From positions 992,001-1,056,000 of the forward strand of contig JAVHNS010000016.1 in NCBI GenBank assembly GCA_036872755.1: DNA of 64,000 nucleotides. The letters run 5' to 3'. The position numbers and the translations under genes were made by a program. Below are positions 44,948-57,636 of the stretch, in pieces. The notes under the pieces are model-generated. The model made no database searches. It was not told where the DNA came from and saw nothing but the letters and a program-made list of their open reading frames with translations. Numbering within the stretch: the stretch's first letter is position 1; every line of letters begins with the position of its first letter. Source of the stretch: Orbilia blumenaviensis. Lineage: Eukaryota; Ascomycota; Orbiliomycetes; Orbiliales; Orbiliaceae.

Positions 44948-47900
44948 CTACCAATTCACCCAGTTTCTGCTCACAACCCGCCAGATCTTCACCTCCCCAC
45001 TTCTGAGATCCCCGATCCTGAAGCTTTCCACCTTGACCTTCTTGCTCTCTCGTCCCTGCTCGAAGATCCGGATCTTCTTCTTCGTCCCATCCCAGTCGAA
45101 AACAACCCCCACGTGGTCTGTTTTCGACAGATCGAGGTTGTATTTCTGGTGAAGCCCGCCCTTGTGTCCCTGGAATTTGGCGTTTCGGAATGTTATGATA
45201 TCACCACCACGGATCTCGTCCAGTTGCTGGATCGTGGCGTTTCCGAGGTTTTGATACACCGTCACACCGTAGGCCTTGTTCCCTATCGGCGCCAGCGCCC
45301 CGGATGCCTCCTTGATCAATTCTCCAGGGAGAGCCGAAGGGTTTCCATCCCCGACGACTTTATTTTCCAGTGACTTCGCCCCTTCTAATATCGCCTTCCC
45401 AAAGGCTGTCCATGCCTCTTCAAGCTTGTCCTGCCTCAGCGGTTGTGGTGGGGGTTCGTGTCGTTGCTCTAAGCTGACATTCGCCGGAGTGTCCCGGTCG
45501 AACCGTGCTGTGACTATCGTCTGTGAATAATCCGAGAAAAGAACATACACGTCTCTTGTTATCTGTGCCCTCCCTCCGCGTTTGCTCGTCGTGGTGTCTT
45601 CGATTTCGTAGTAGAGGTCCTTCCAACGATTCTGGAACGCGGGCGGGGGGGTATTTTCTTGCGTCCACCAGTTCGTAGTAGCACCAAGATCCTCATCGCG
45701 TGCCTGGAAGGAACTATCATGCAGACTGCGACTTAGATCCACCGACCGTCTGGAACTGGACATCGACGCTCTTGGGCGGTCTTCGGATGGTCTAGCGTGG
45801 CTCTTTTCCTGCCGTATAGATGTCCCCTGATTATCGCTTGCCTCACCGAATTCTTCTTCCTCCTGGTCTTCTGGGAAACTAGGCGGCACTCTAATGTATG
45901 ATATCGGCCTTGTGCGTTCTGGAAGTTCCCTTCTGGTCATCGGAGGGCTGGTTGGTGGGAGCGGCGGTGGCGGGATACTCGGTAAAATGTCTACTATAGG
46001 GGGGGAAACAGACGCCGGAGGAGGTGGGGGCGGTGGTGGTGGAAGCCCAGGTGCCTGTCGTGGTGGCGGTGGTGCGGTTTGGAGCTGGGGCGACGGTAGA
46101 GGGGTTTCGTCACTCTGCTCAGCGTCATCTTCGTTTTGCCTTGCACTTCCATGGGGGCCTAAGGAGTCTTTGAAAGGTTTCTTGCTGTCATCAAGTTCGG
46201 TATCAATATCTCCTTCGTACTCAGTGACTTCGTCATCATCGTCGTCATCATCATCATCATTAACTTTCCCCCGGGTCTCTTCGGTTGATCGTCTCACAGG
46301 TGGGGCTGCAGGCGGGGGTGGCGGGGGTCCGCGGGCCGCTGCGTTTGTGGACGGTGCAGGTGCAGCTGTCGCGGGGATCGGTGGCATTTGGCCTCCTTTG
46401 CTGATATAGCTGGTCCGCTTGACGTTTAATGGGGTTGATGGGCTATCTGGAAGAAGTGGAGGCGAACCAATAATGGACGTTCGTTTTGCAGTGCTAGTGT
46501 CAAGAGTATCGGGACGCTGAGGTGGGGGGGGAGGAGCGACCCCCATTGACGGTCGTCGTGGGACACTAGGAGGAGATTGAGCTACAGGACTTGCGATGCT
46601 AGTCTTTGGGTCATCTCCCGACATTTCGTCATCACTCTCCGACCCTTCAGTAGCATTTGCACCACCAATCGAACTCTTGACTGGTGGAGGTGCACTCGGA
46701 GGTGGAGGTGGAGGCGGCCGTAAATCGCGAACTACTGAATGTATTAGTTGGCTCGACCGATAACTAATCTGTTGGGTATGGTATCGGATGCATGCAGGGA
46801 CATACCGGCTGATTTGAGTGGTGATGTTGGCTCATCATCGCCTATAGTTGGATGTTAGAACGGCTTTTCCCTGCTTTAATAATAGTAAAGAAAGAAAAGG
46901 AACAGAAAAAAAAAAAATAATAATAATAACAATAATAAAAAGGGAAAAAGGAGAGGAAAGTATAAAAAAGAAAAGAACAAAAGGAAGGGGGGGATGGGTA
47001 GTACTCATGTGCACCCACCTTCGCTTTCAAGAGATGGCCGGGAGGCTTTCCCGGCGGAGGGCTCGGGGACCGTACTTTCGTCCTCAGTTGGAGCGTCTTT
47101 CACCGGCGAATCTGTGTCGGATTCATGTTTCGGCCGTGGCGAGCGGAGGGGATGATCGTCCACATCGGAGTCAGCTGCTGCCTGTGTCGGGAGGGGAGGG
47201 ATAGGGGCTCGTCCCATGGGAAGAATCGGTATCATCCTGAATTGCTCTGGCTGAGGACCGGATGAAGCCGGTGGCTCAGGTTCTACCGTCGTTGGTTCCA
47301 TTTTCGGTGTTTTTGGAGGTGGTCTGTAAGCTGCGGGACCCCCCATCATTGGAATCCCACCGTACATGCCACCCATGCCACCCATACCGCCGGACATAGA
47401 CATCTTCATGATACGTTCCCTGATAGCAAGCCGACGAGCGATCTCAGGGTCAACCTCCTCCTCCTCCTCCTCCTCCTCCTCTTCCTCCCCTTCTCCCTTG
47501 CCCTCCTCGTCACCTCCCGCTTCAGCTTCTTCACCTTCAGCCTTTACCTGACTTCCTGCACTCTCAGGTTTGACGCCTTCTTGCAGGTTGGGGATAGGTT
47601 GTGGGGCTTGAGCACCCTCTGCATCATGAGATGCTTCCCGGGTAGCATTTTGGCCGTCAACGGCAGCAGCTTCATTGGTAGTTCCAGGGGTTTCCAGACT
47701 GGTTCTCGGTACTATTGCCATGCGGAAAAAAATGGGTAAAAAAAAAAGAATAATTTGTTAGCTGGAATTGTAATTTTTTATCGACTTATTACTGATACTA
47801 ATGTTGAATTACGTGGGTGCGACTGGAATGGATGTCCCGAGATAATTTAGAGAGGAACTGGACTTACGGCTGCTGTCTCCTTCGGAAGCAGTTTCAAGAG

Positions 47901-48804
47901 ACTTAGGTAGATCTTGAGTCTCGGGCCTAGGAGCTGATTCTTCCTTCTTCTTCGGTGGTGGCTTTGGAGGCTTCTTTGGTTTCCCACCCAGAGCTGGGTT
48001 AAGCTGGGAGCTCTGCAGCATGGCGATCCGATCTTTCAGACTCGAGACTTTTGGAGGTTCCTCCTGAGCGGGATCTTCCTCCTGCTGCTGCTGCTTGTTG
48101 TTGTTGTTTACGGGAGGATCCTTGGGGATCGGTGGGCGCGATTCGACGTCCCGGCGGGGTTCCACATGTTGTTGAACGGGTGGGATGAAGGCATTTTTGG
48201 AGGGAGGCGGAGGGACGAAGGGTTTCTTTATGAAACCGGAAGATCTGGGCTGGCCGTGGGTGGGAGCGAGAGGGGCAGCGGTTGATCTGTTGAAGGCAGC
48301 GATCCTATCTCGAAAGGAACCCACCGGCTTGTCGTCCTCTTCGGTTGAAGTCGGGGAGAGAGCCGGTTTTGGAGTTTCGGACTTTGTCCTAGGGGCCACG
48401 AAGCTTTTCCGGTTCACAGGTTGTTCTTTGGAAACGGGAGCGGGGTTTTGCTCGACAGGGGTGGCCGCGGCAGGAGCGGGAGGCTGCTGCTTGGGAGGCG
48501 ATTTCAAGGGTTCATCGGCGACAGCGGCGGGAGGGGCGGATTTCTTGGAGTCGTCATGCTGAGGGCGCAGAGGAACGGGAGGGAGCTTTGGCAGCTCGGG
48601 TTCCTCGATCCGTTCGACGTAGTTCTTGGGGAAGATGCCTTGGTGCAAGGCTCCCTGGTTATCGCGATACTGGCCGTGAAGCCAATCGGTGCCTTCTTCC
48701 TCAGTGACCCTTATTTTCTGACCGGTGGTGAAGTTGAGGTCATCTTCATGAGGGGAGGAGTAATCGTAGAGGGCACAGACTGTGTAGGGCGGTCCGGCCG
48801 GCAT
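44948..48804 (-). CDS. BBC1: Bbc1/Mti1, SH3-domain actin-patch regulator
   Basis: Bbc1 binds type I myosin and WASP-type proteins at endocytic actin patches and restrains Arp2/3 activation. Four exons: 47868-48804, 47019-47711, 46806-46841 and 44948-46734, giving about 1,150 residues (yeast has 1,157). An SH3 domain is at about residues 5-67 (ALYDYSSPHEDDLNF, DWLHGQYRD, GIFPKNYVE). The long middle is Pro/Lys/Glu-rich, with SSLKDRIAML and FRDRIAAFN repeats, a run of acidic residues, EIARRLAIRERIMKMSMSGGMGG and many polyproline tracts suited to SH3 or profilin binding. The last 230 residues form the conserved Bbc1 C-terminal domain (WKDLYYEIED, GGLHQKYNLDLSKTDHVGVVFDWDGTKKKIR). The ATG at 48804 directly precedes the SH3 domain. 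Confidence 0.92.
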
Positions 48805-48980
48805 GGTTTTGTTATTGGGGGGCGGTGGGAATGATGACCGGTACCCCGAGTGCGGAGAATGCGGAGTGGATGCGGAGTGAGGCGGTTGTTGTTGTTGGTG
48901 GGAGCGGTAGTGGTGGACGGGAGAGAGGAAGGGAGAGAGAAGGGGAGGGTGCTTGTTTGCTGCCCCGGTGAGAATGTATC

Positions 48981-49003
48981 ACCACACACACACACACACA
49001 CAC
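48981..49003. repeat. CA dinucleotide microsatellite
   Basis: About 11 CA units, 180-200 bases upstream of the BBC1 start. Confidence 0.9.
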
Positions 49004-49278
49004 GGAGGGCAGGGCAGGTCAGGCCAGGACAGGGCCTCGATGGTGCAGTAGTAGTAGTGTAAAGAGAAGGATATCTGTCGGTTGTATTTGTAGGTTTACA
49101 ACATTTTTTGTGGTTACTACCAGAGTACTTGTGACTTAAATTGACAGGTATGGGTTAGGATGGAAGTCGGTGATAAAACGAGATAACGATAACGGCAATG
49201 ACAATGATAATGATAATGATACCTTGTGGTGTACTTATATGGTGATGATGATGGTGATGACGATGATGACGATGGCGA

Positions 49279-49315
49279 TGGTGGTGGTGGTGGTGGTGGT
49301 GGTGGTGGTGGTGGT
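49279..49315. repeat. GGT trinucleotide microsatellite
   Basis: About 12 GGT units, flanked by GAT repeats on both sides, in the BBC1/PCS1 spacer. Confidence 0.9.
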
Positions 49316-49378
49316 GATGATGATGATTTCTATGATGGGGAGGAGGAGGAAGAGGAGGAAGAGGGAAGAGATGGGATG

Positions 49379-49402
49379 GACAGACAGACAGACAGACAGA
49401 CA
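49379..49402. repeat. GACA tetranucleotide microsatellite
   Basis: About six GACA units directly readable in the BBC1/PCS1 spacer. Confidence 0.9.
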
Positions 49403-50187
49403 GATGACGGTGCCTGGCAGGGAAGTGAAAAAGGGAATAATAAATGATTTTTTTTTTTGGGGGGGGAACAGAGAGTGGACTGAGTGTCTGAGTGAGGTGA
49501 ATGAGAGTGGACTGAGTGACCGAGTGACTGAGTGTATACGTAGTCCTTACTGCGCATTACATGGTATTGTCCTTAATTGGCATTCTTATTATCACTGCTA
49601 GTTACCTGGGCCATGCACGCAAGTGCCTTGTTGCTTAGGACAGACGTATACTTTGGTAACCGCTGCTTATCCACCCAATAGCTAATATAAACTACCTCCT
49701 AAAATATACCTATCTACCTATACAGGTTGCTATCCGGGCCCAATCTAATCTGTCTAATCAGTAAATACCGGCCTAGGTATCTAGATGTTGAATTATAGTT
49801 GAGAAGTACCTAGGTACCTAGTACCGGGTAGCCCCTCCCGAAATCAACTTAAGAAAGAGTACATACATGAGAGCTGCCAGAGAAGGCCATGCAATGCAAC
49901 TGCAACTGCAAATGCGGATGCGGATGCGAATGCAAACGGTGAGCTAAGTCAGCTAGCTAGCTAGCTAGCTTGCCCGGTGACCGAGCGAGTGAGTGAGTGT
50001 TGACTGAGCTACTAAGTAGGTAAGTAGGTAGGTATGAGCTGCATGTAGCTGCTGCCGCTAGTCAGATAGCTACATACCTAGGTACAGAGTAGCTTGGTGA
50101 CTGACCTATGACGCCCCCAGCCGATAACGAACAGAGACACCACACAACAACCACAACAACAAACAAAAGATTTCTCTTGCTCTATCA

Positions 50188-50280
50188 ACCTACCTACCTA
50201 CCTACCTACCTGCCTGCCTACCTACCTAACCTAGGTACCTCTTACCTACCTACCTAGCCTACCTACCTACTGACCTATAG
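50188..50280. repeat. CTAC/CCTAGG-rich repeat island
   Basis: Tandem CTAC units interrupted by GCCT and by the palindromic words CCTAGG and ACCTAGGT, ending about 140 bases upstream of the PCS1 start. It is the longest of the TACCTAGGTA-type islands. Confidence 0.8.
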
Positions 50281-50418
50281 CTATCGATTTTACCCCTGTC
50301 ATATATCTATTATATACTACCTTCAACTCAAACTCTACCCATCTAACACCATACAATACCACTATAGCATAGCATAGCATATTATATCACGTAGGGAGAT
50401 ACCTATCGTATATACCAA

Positions 50419-52039
50419 ATGCCGCCCAAGAAATCCACCAAGGCTACCCTGATCTCTTCCGCCTCCGACGACAATGACAACAACAGCTCTGATGACGCCT
50501 CTCTGGTCCCCTCCACCGGTTCGTCCGCTTTCCTCCGCTCCCCCCAGTTCACCTAAAACACCATTTATAATAATGATGCACCGGCTAACCTTTTTTTTGA
50601 AAAAATTGATATGCACATAACATACTGACGTACTTTATACGTACGTACGTGTGTGTGTGTGTGTGTGTTTAATATATGCATATATATAATTATACATATA
50701 CAGACAGAAAACCTACCGCGAACACACGAATATCCGTGGAATCCTCGGCCATAAAAAAGAGCAGAGGCAGACCCCGCAAGCAGCCGGTCCAGCACCCATC
50801 TGGAATTCCAGAAGATGACGATACTTTATCCGCTGCTTCCCAACAGGATCCCCTCCTAGACGCAAAGAAAGAAGTACCTATCGAACAACAGCAAAAGGAT
50901 AAAACAAAAGGGAAGACAAAGGCACCGACTGAAGGAGATTTACCAACTAAAACCAAGACGACCATGACCACCAACCCGACCAAAACAATTCCCAGTCGCA
51001 AAAAGGCTGCAGATCAAAAAATAGAGATACCAGAAACTCAAGTTGTCGCCGGGGAGGATTCCGAAAGCGAAGGGGAAGGAGATGTTGACATGTCCGACGA
51101 TGACGATGATGATAGAGAACCAGACCCACCTGCTCCAGCAACAAACAAGGAGAAAACCAAAAGGTCAAAGGCGGGGAAGGCGCCAGTGAAACCCGACGCC
51201 GATGGGCTGGCCGACGAACTGGCGCAGCTCAAGATTAAATACGAAAAATTACGCCGCCTACAAACCGACCACGCAGACGCTATACACGATGAACAAATCA
51301 AAGCTTTGGAGGAACGCGACAAGGGTTTGTCACAACTACTCCGATACAATCGCAATGGTGTAGGAAAGACTGACATCCCGGTGGGAGGGGAACAGCTTCC
51401 CAGAGCATAATAAAGAACCTCAAAGACGAACTCAAATCAAGATCGGTATCGCTGCAACAATTCCAAGAAAAGGAAACCCGAATTCAGGAGCTCGAGAAGC
51501 AGAATTCCCTGATGGAAGACAAGATCGAGCGACTTCTGCAGGATCACGCCGTGCTCAGTGCTAAACTGGAGACCGCTCGAAATATCGGGAAAACGCCATC
51601 CAATAATTCGAAAGCGATCGCCCCCAGTGGTGCATCTAAAGAATTTTCTCAGCATCGAGAAAATCTATATTCTGACCTTTGTGGCCTGATTGTGGTCAAT
51701 GTCAAAAGCGACGAAGATGGCGGCATTGAGTACGACTGCCTTTCCACTGGGAAAAACGGAGGTACGTTCAACATCTTATAACATAATTTTTCTTATCTCC
51801 TCCAAAAGCTTACTTCTACGCTAGCCCTGCACTTCAAATTGCAGCTTGATGCTGAAGACGACGAGGACGACGAGGACGATGACGGCCCCTACTTCACATA
51901 CAACCCCATGCTGGAAAGAGGCCGAGACGAACGACTGATAGCTGTGCTACCGCCCATATTCCGAGATGAGATGAATTTCAAGAGGACTCGGGGAGTCGAT
52001 TTCTATCTTCAGCTGATGCAGTCGCTACAGTCATCGTGA
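50419..52039 (+). CDS. pcs1: Monopolin/kinetochore protein Pcs1 (Csm1)
   Basis: Pcs1 (Csm1 in budding yeast) forms the V-shaped monopolin complex that clamps microtubule-binding sites at kinetochores and acts in rDNA cohesion. Four exons: 50419-50518, 50704-51359, 51404-51761 and 51825-52039, giving about 442 residues. The N-terminus is Lys/Ser-rich, with an AT-hook-like RGRPRK at about residues 54-59, an acidic stretch near DMSDDDDDDRE, then coiled coil over about residues 190-310. The C-terminal Csm1 domain follows (ENLYSDLCGLIVVNVKSDEDGG, ALHFKLQLD, FTYNPMLERGRDERLIAVLPPIFRDEMNFKR, FYLQLMQSL). Intron 1 carries a TG microsatellite. The third exon acceptor is the CCCAG before AGCATAATA, kept by frame. 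Confidence 0.9.
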
Positions 52040-52534
52040 TTTGATCTGAATCGAATTAATTGAACAGATCTATAGTCGATCCTGTAATCCTCTTTTGATG
52101 CCCTTTTATTTCTTTCTTCCCTTTTTACACCTTTTTGTTTTGTGTTGTCCTTGTTGGCCCTTGGCAGGAACTGCACCTCTTGAAGCTTTCAGTCCACTCA
52201 CAGCCTTATACTTACCCACCACACACCTTAACTATCGGCGCAGGACGTCGCGGCTACCGTAGCCTCGTTATTGTGCACACACGCACACCCCCCCGCTGTG
52301 CCCACCCCCCCAAAGGAGAGACAAGAGAAAAGGGAAAAAAAAGGAACTTAGAAGATTAATAATATTTTTTTTTAAAAAAAAATAATCATGACAGCCTTAC
52401 TACGGCATCCTGTATCACATCCGGAATCATAAATGTAGCTCCCGTCTTCCATTACGGCTTGCACCTTCCCCAACGATCTCGATTTACCTGCCCTTACCGC
52501 TGCTTCAACCTGGTTACAAATCCAGAAAGCAGCT
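52040..52534. other. Spacer between PCS1 and the RBR ligase gene
   Basis: 495 bases with CT-rich DNA, an A/T run near 52360-52383 and no recognisable gene. Confidence 0.5.
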
Positions 52535-54460
52535 ATGCCTCCCACTAAGACCCGTGCCGATCCTCTGCGGCTGAGAAATCAGTGTCTTGACGCCCTCCAC
52601 GAGCTATTCCCAGAAGCCGACGTCGGCGATCTACGATACCGCATCAACTCCAAGTTCCAAGAACACGTTGAGCTTACAGAACAGCTCAAGATGTTGCTCG
52701 AGCAGTCACAGATGGGCCGCAAGCTGAAGACACGGGTCGGTAACAATGAAACTCTGCGGCCCTGGGAAATGTTTCGAAGTGAAGAATACGTCAAAGCTGT
52801 CGAATATCATCTGTGAGTCCAGCATCACAACCCCTTCCCTCCCCTATGGAGAGATAAGGATTTTGCTGTACTTTTACTAACAGCTTACCGGATAGACGGA
52901 AAGAGTTCAAAAGCCTTTCCAGGTCGACGATTCTCGGCGTAATGGCTGAAAATAATAACCACTTTGCCAAATCACGCACAGTCCTCATCGATATTAATAG
53001 AAAGTCATGGAGACATAAAATCACATCATGGATATTCCTCCGTCCCAAATCAGAGGAACCAAGAGCCATTCCCAAACTCGGCCCTACCGGCTGCAAAGAA
53101 CTCGACGATGAGTTATGGGAGCTGGGGGCTCCGGGCCGAAAGGAACAGGTAGATTCTGACTTCGCCCTCGCCGTAGCCATGAATGAAAAGGAATACGATT
53201 CAATGAATGCTCTACTGGAGTGCGAATGTTGCTTCGGCGATTATGCGTTCGAAACTATGGTAGCATGCTGTGACGGCCACTTATTCTGCCACACTTGCAT
53301 CTTGAACGCCGCAAAGGAAGGCGTGTACGGCCAAACCACCAGCTTGATGCGGGAAAGGGGTACGATTCGATGCCTATCTTCTATCGCTGATCCACCATGC
53401 GGAGGATACGTGCCTCTGAACTTGGTTTCGCAGGCCCTACCGGCAGATATCCTACGTGCTATGGAGGACAAATTCATGGAGGACGATATCACACACTGTG
53501 GTCTTCCGATCACTAAGTGTCCATTCTGCATGTACGCGGAGACAGACGAAGTCCCGGATTGGACGATTCGCAGAGGGGCCGCGTATGCAACCATGGCTGT
53601 GACATTGTTTATCGCATCCGCCAACTTCCTATTGGTTCTACTGCTAGCTCTTGCAGCTCTGTTCGCGCTGAGCTATATATACCTACTGGAGGCCGTCTCG
53701 GCGCCCAACGCCCTATACTTCGAGCAGGTTGTGTCGAAATTGGCAAGCCGGGCCGTTAAGCAAAAGCACGAAAAAACGCGAGGCCAGATGTTCCGATGTA
53801 GGAATGACTCTGGGACATGCGGCCGGAAAAGCTGTCGAAACTGCGGGAAGGAGTGGAAGGCATTCCACAAATGTTTCGAAAACGAAGAAGAGGCTCTTAG
53901 GATATGTGTGGAGAACGCGATGGCTGCGGCTATCAAACGTACAGTAAGTCCTCACGCAATATGATCTCACTTTTTTAAATGTTGCTCCATACTGAAGCTA
54001 CTGTTTGTGGGTTGTTTAGTGTCCCACCTGCGGCACCTCTTTCGTGAAATCGGACGGATGTAATAAATTGACTTGTGTATGCGGCTATGTGATGTGCTAC
54101 GTGTGCAGAGCGGACCTCAAAGGAGTCGGATACAAACACTTTTGCCAGCATTTCCGTCAGGTGCCAGGTACGCCTTGCGCTGAGTGTGACAAGTGCGACC
54201 TTTACGTCCAAGAGGACGAGTCTATGGTCTTAAAGCTGGCCGGCGAGCAGGCACAAGCCGAGTGGCTGTCCAAAAACCCTGGGGTAACAGGTTGGAAGCC
54301 TCCGCAACGTCAGGTGATAGCAGGATACACCTTGAAAACAAACGGCGGGAACATCACAGGGACCATGCAATCATTGAAAGAGCAATCACAATCGGTCAAG
54401 GAGCTATTAGAACAAGTGTTTTCACGGGTTATCGAAAAATATATCGAATTTAAAATGTAG
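52535..54460 (+). CDS. RBR-type E3 ubiquitin ligase, RNF216-like, with a membrane segment inside the IBR
   Basis: A RING-IBR-RING ligase of about 588 residues. Three exons: 52535-52812, 52896-53943 and 54020-54460. RING1 starts at C202 (CECCFGDYAFETMVACCDGHLFCHTC), closest in pattern to animal RNF216/TRIAD3. The IBR begins at C301-C304 (CPFC) and resumes at C394 (CRNDSGTCGRKSCRNCGKEWKAFHKC). RING2 starts at C443 (CPTCGTSFVKSDGCNKLTCVCG), with C461 in the position of the RBR catalytic cysteine, followed by the RNF216-like HFCQHF and CxxC. Between the two IBR halves is an insertion of about 89 residues containing roughly 38 strongly hydrophobic residues (about 322-360), long enough for one long helix or a membrane hairpin. 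The enzyme may therefore be anchored to a membrane. The N-terminal 190 residues carry no domain I recognise. Confidence 0.88.
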
Positions 54461-54754
54461 TCATTAGCCATGTTGCCAACCCATGGCCCCGCAGAAGCAC
54501 CAACAATCGACTTCCTTCAGCTTTAAATATAGCTAGGCATTTGCAATTTACATATTAATACTGTGACGCGGCACCCTATTCAAGGTTGATGTTTGATGTG
54601 ACGTAAAATTCGTATTAAGAGATGCTATGATTCCAAGGATATCAACAAACTAGCTCGTAACCATAATAATAAAAAGCCAAAAAAGCCAAAAAGCCAATCC
54701 CAGCATATGCTCCGCCTGGAGCACCCCTAAAAGCACAATACTTATATATATAAT

Positions 54755-57602
54755 TTACAATTTGCTTGGGGATGAACCGAGAAGCTCAACGGCAGCACTC
54801 GAGATGGCCAGTTTGCCAGTCTCAACGACGACAACTTGATAGATAACCTTGTTGCCCTCCTTCCACATCTCCGTCCTGAGGGTCTGTCCTGGAAGAACAG
54901 TCCCAGCGAATCTGACTTTAATATTCTTGAATGGGCCGAACTTGTTATACACGTGCTTCCCGGAGATTCCAAAGAAACATAGACCGTGCAAGATTGGCGT
55001 CTTGAATCCGCCAACCTTGGAGAATTCAGGGTCGATGTGAAGAGGGTTTCGGTCGCCAGATAACCTATACAGAGCGGCTTGTTCTTCGGTGGTCTTTTCC
55101 TCAACCACGAAGTCTGGTTTCCTCGCAGGTGGCTTGTTTGCTGCTGTGGCAGCCCCACGGTTGGAACCCTTAGAGCTACCTCCGAAACCACCAGAGCCCC
55201 TAATGAAGATAGAGGATTCATTGTAAAAGACATCCTCGCCAGTGGCAGCATCCTTGGTGGTAACACCAGCGACAACGACAGCGGCGGCCCCCTTATCAAT
55301 AACTTCAACGAGCTTAGGATAGTTGACGAATGTACCCGAGGTTGGGATGGGATACTTCTTGATCTCGAGATACTGCTCGCCGTGGAGAAGCATCATGGGT
55401 GAGAAATTTGGAACAATTTCATCCAGGCTGTATGGAGTCGCAGCATTGAATGGGGGGATGACTCCGAAAGTAGGAAGAACTTCGAACTTGTCAGCACTCT
55501 CAAACACCAAATTGAGGTCGGTTCTCTTAGCACCGAGACCCAAGTTGTAAAGAATAACATCTCTGTCATCGAAAACGAATTCAGAGCCATCGGCCTTGGC
55601 GGCCTTTGCTGCCTCGATGTTCTTTAGGTAATCAGAATCTCCCGACCCGGTATCGGATCCAGATTTGTTAGATAGGTTCTTCATAATAGAGCTCAAGGCA
55701 TCCTGGGCGGATTCGGGGTGGTCTGCACGACCATCATCGAAACTGGAGATTCTTTCCCATTGAGCAGCGACATCTTCCGGTGTCAGCGACTTGTCAATAG
55801 GGAATCCATGGCCACCAGTCCTCTGCCATCTGGTCTTTCCGACCCAGCCAGACCCAACTTCGTACAGCCCCCCAGTTGGATCAGGGCAGTGATCCGACGA
55901 GAGAAGGGCGACCAGTGGGGCAATATAATCTGGCTTGAGAGCCTGAACAATTTCCTCTGGCATGACTGTTCGGGTCATGTTCGTCCCGGCATTAGGGGCA
56001 ATGGTATTGACGAAAATGTTATACTTTTGTCCTTCCCTAGCCAAAGCACGGGAGAATCCCAAAATACCCAACTTTGCAGCGGCGTAATTTGCCTGGCCAA
56101 AGTTACCGTAGATGCCACTCGTGGATGTTGTATTAACAATTCTACCGTATTTCTGGGCAAGCATAATAGGCCAGGCAGCCTTTGTTACTTTGTAGGTTCC
56201 ACGGAGATGGACATCCATAACAATCTTCCATTGCTCATCCGTCATGCCCTGGAATGACTTGTCACGGAGGATACCGGCATTGTTGATGATGATATGAACA
56301 GCGCCGAAAGCATCAACGCAGGATTTAACAACAGCATCGCCATCTTCTACGGAGCTCTTGTTTCCGACAGCTGTTCCTCCGGCAGCCCTGATTTCGTTCA
56401 CTGTGTTATCGGGGTTGATGAGATCGTTGACGACAACTTTGGCGCCAAGCTTGGCGAAAAGGAGAGCGTATGCACGACCCAGGCTAGAAGCAGAGATTGT
56501 TAGAATGCCATCTTTACGCAGGTCTATTATCGGGGCAGTCTCATCGTTACTTACCCACCACCAGCTCCAGTCACCAAAACTACTTTATCCTTGAAGTCGA
56601 TAGCTGGGCCCTGAGTGTTTGGCCCGACCGATTTGGATTGCTCAAGAAGATCCATGAAGTCCGCTGGGCCATCGGGGTACGACGGTGCCGAGTAATCGGT
56701 GACCTGCTCCCACTTCTTTAGGATAGATCCAGGCGTCATAGTGCTGTCGGTCTTATAAACGGCTCCCTTGGAACGCTCCCATCGGAGCTTTGCGACATGG
56801 CCCGCACCAGCTTCGAAGATACCTCCGTTTTCGGTTTGGTTGGAGTCGTGTACAAGATAAGCCACAACTGGGACGATCCAATCAGGCTTCAAGTTGGCGA
56901 GGACCTCTTCAGGCATCACGGTTTGCGTCATCCGCGACGCAGCAACTGGCGCTATCGCATTGCAAAATATGTTGTACTTTGCACCTTCCTTTGCGAGAGT
57001 TTCACTGAAACCGACCAAGGCGAGTTTCGCGGCTGAAATAAAAGTAAGAGAAATGGTTAGCTAACGTGCTGGCCACTACGGGTACAAGATCATGAGAATT
57101 ACCGGAATAGTTGCACTGGCCGAAGCTCCCGAAGAGGCCAGCGGCGGAGGATGTGTTTATTATCCTTCCATACTTTTGCTTTCTGAAATGGGGCCATGCA
57201 GCTTTGGAACACTGCAACTAGTTAGCCAATATCCTGTTTAGTTTTGTATGAAAGCTTAAAAGAAATACGGTACCTTGTAAGAGCCATCTACATGCACTTT
57301 CATAATAAGGTCCCAGTCGGCATCCTTCATATTCTTGAAGGAAATGTCGCGGAGGATACCGGCATTGTTGATCAGGACGTGGACGGTTCCGAACGCCTTT
57401 ACTGCCGTATCAATGATCCTGTCTCCATTTTCGACCGAGTCGTAATTGGCGACAGCTTTACCGCCAGCAGCTTTGATTTCTTCTACGACAAGGTCGGCCG
57501 CCTAAAGAGAAACGGATAGACGTTAGTCAATTGGTCATTTAAAAGACAATGGTGCATTTGCATTTGCATTTGCATTCTTTTATTCATTCCAGGATAGGGA
57601 GA

Positions 57603-57636
<34 letters not shown>

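Larger units (their letters stand above)
48805..50418. promoter_or_regulatory. Divergent region BBC1/PCS1, rich in microsatellites
   Basis: 1.6 kb holding a CA run (about 48981-49003), imperfect GAT/GATAAC repeats (about 49180-49270), a GGT run (about 49279-49315), a GACA run (about 49379-49402), GCAACT/GCGGAT hexamers (about 49895-49935) and three TACCTAGGTA-type islands (about 49766-49830, 50031-50086 and 50188-50280, the last with a CTAC array). Frames here, such as the Asp/Gly-rich one at 49226-49447, are repeat artefacts. Confidence 0.55.
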
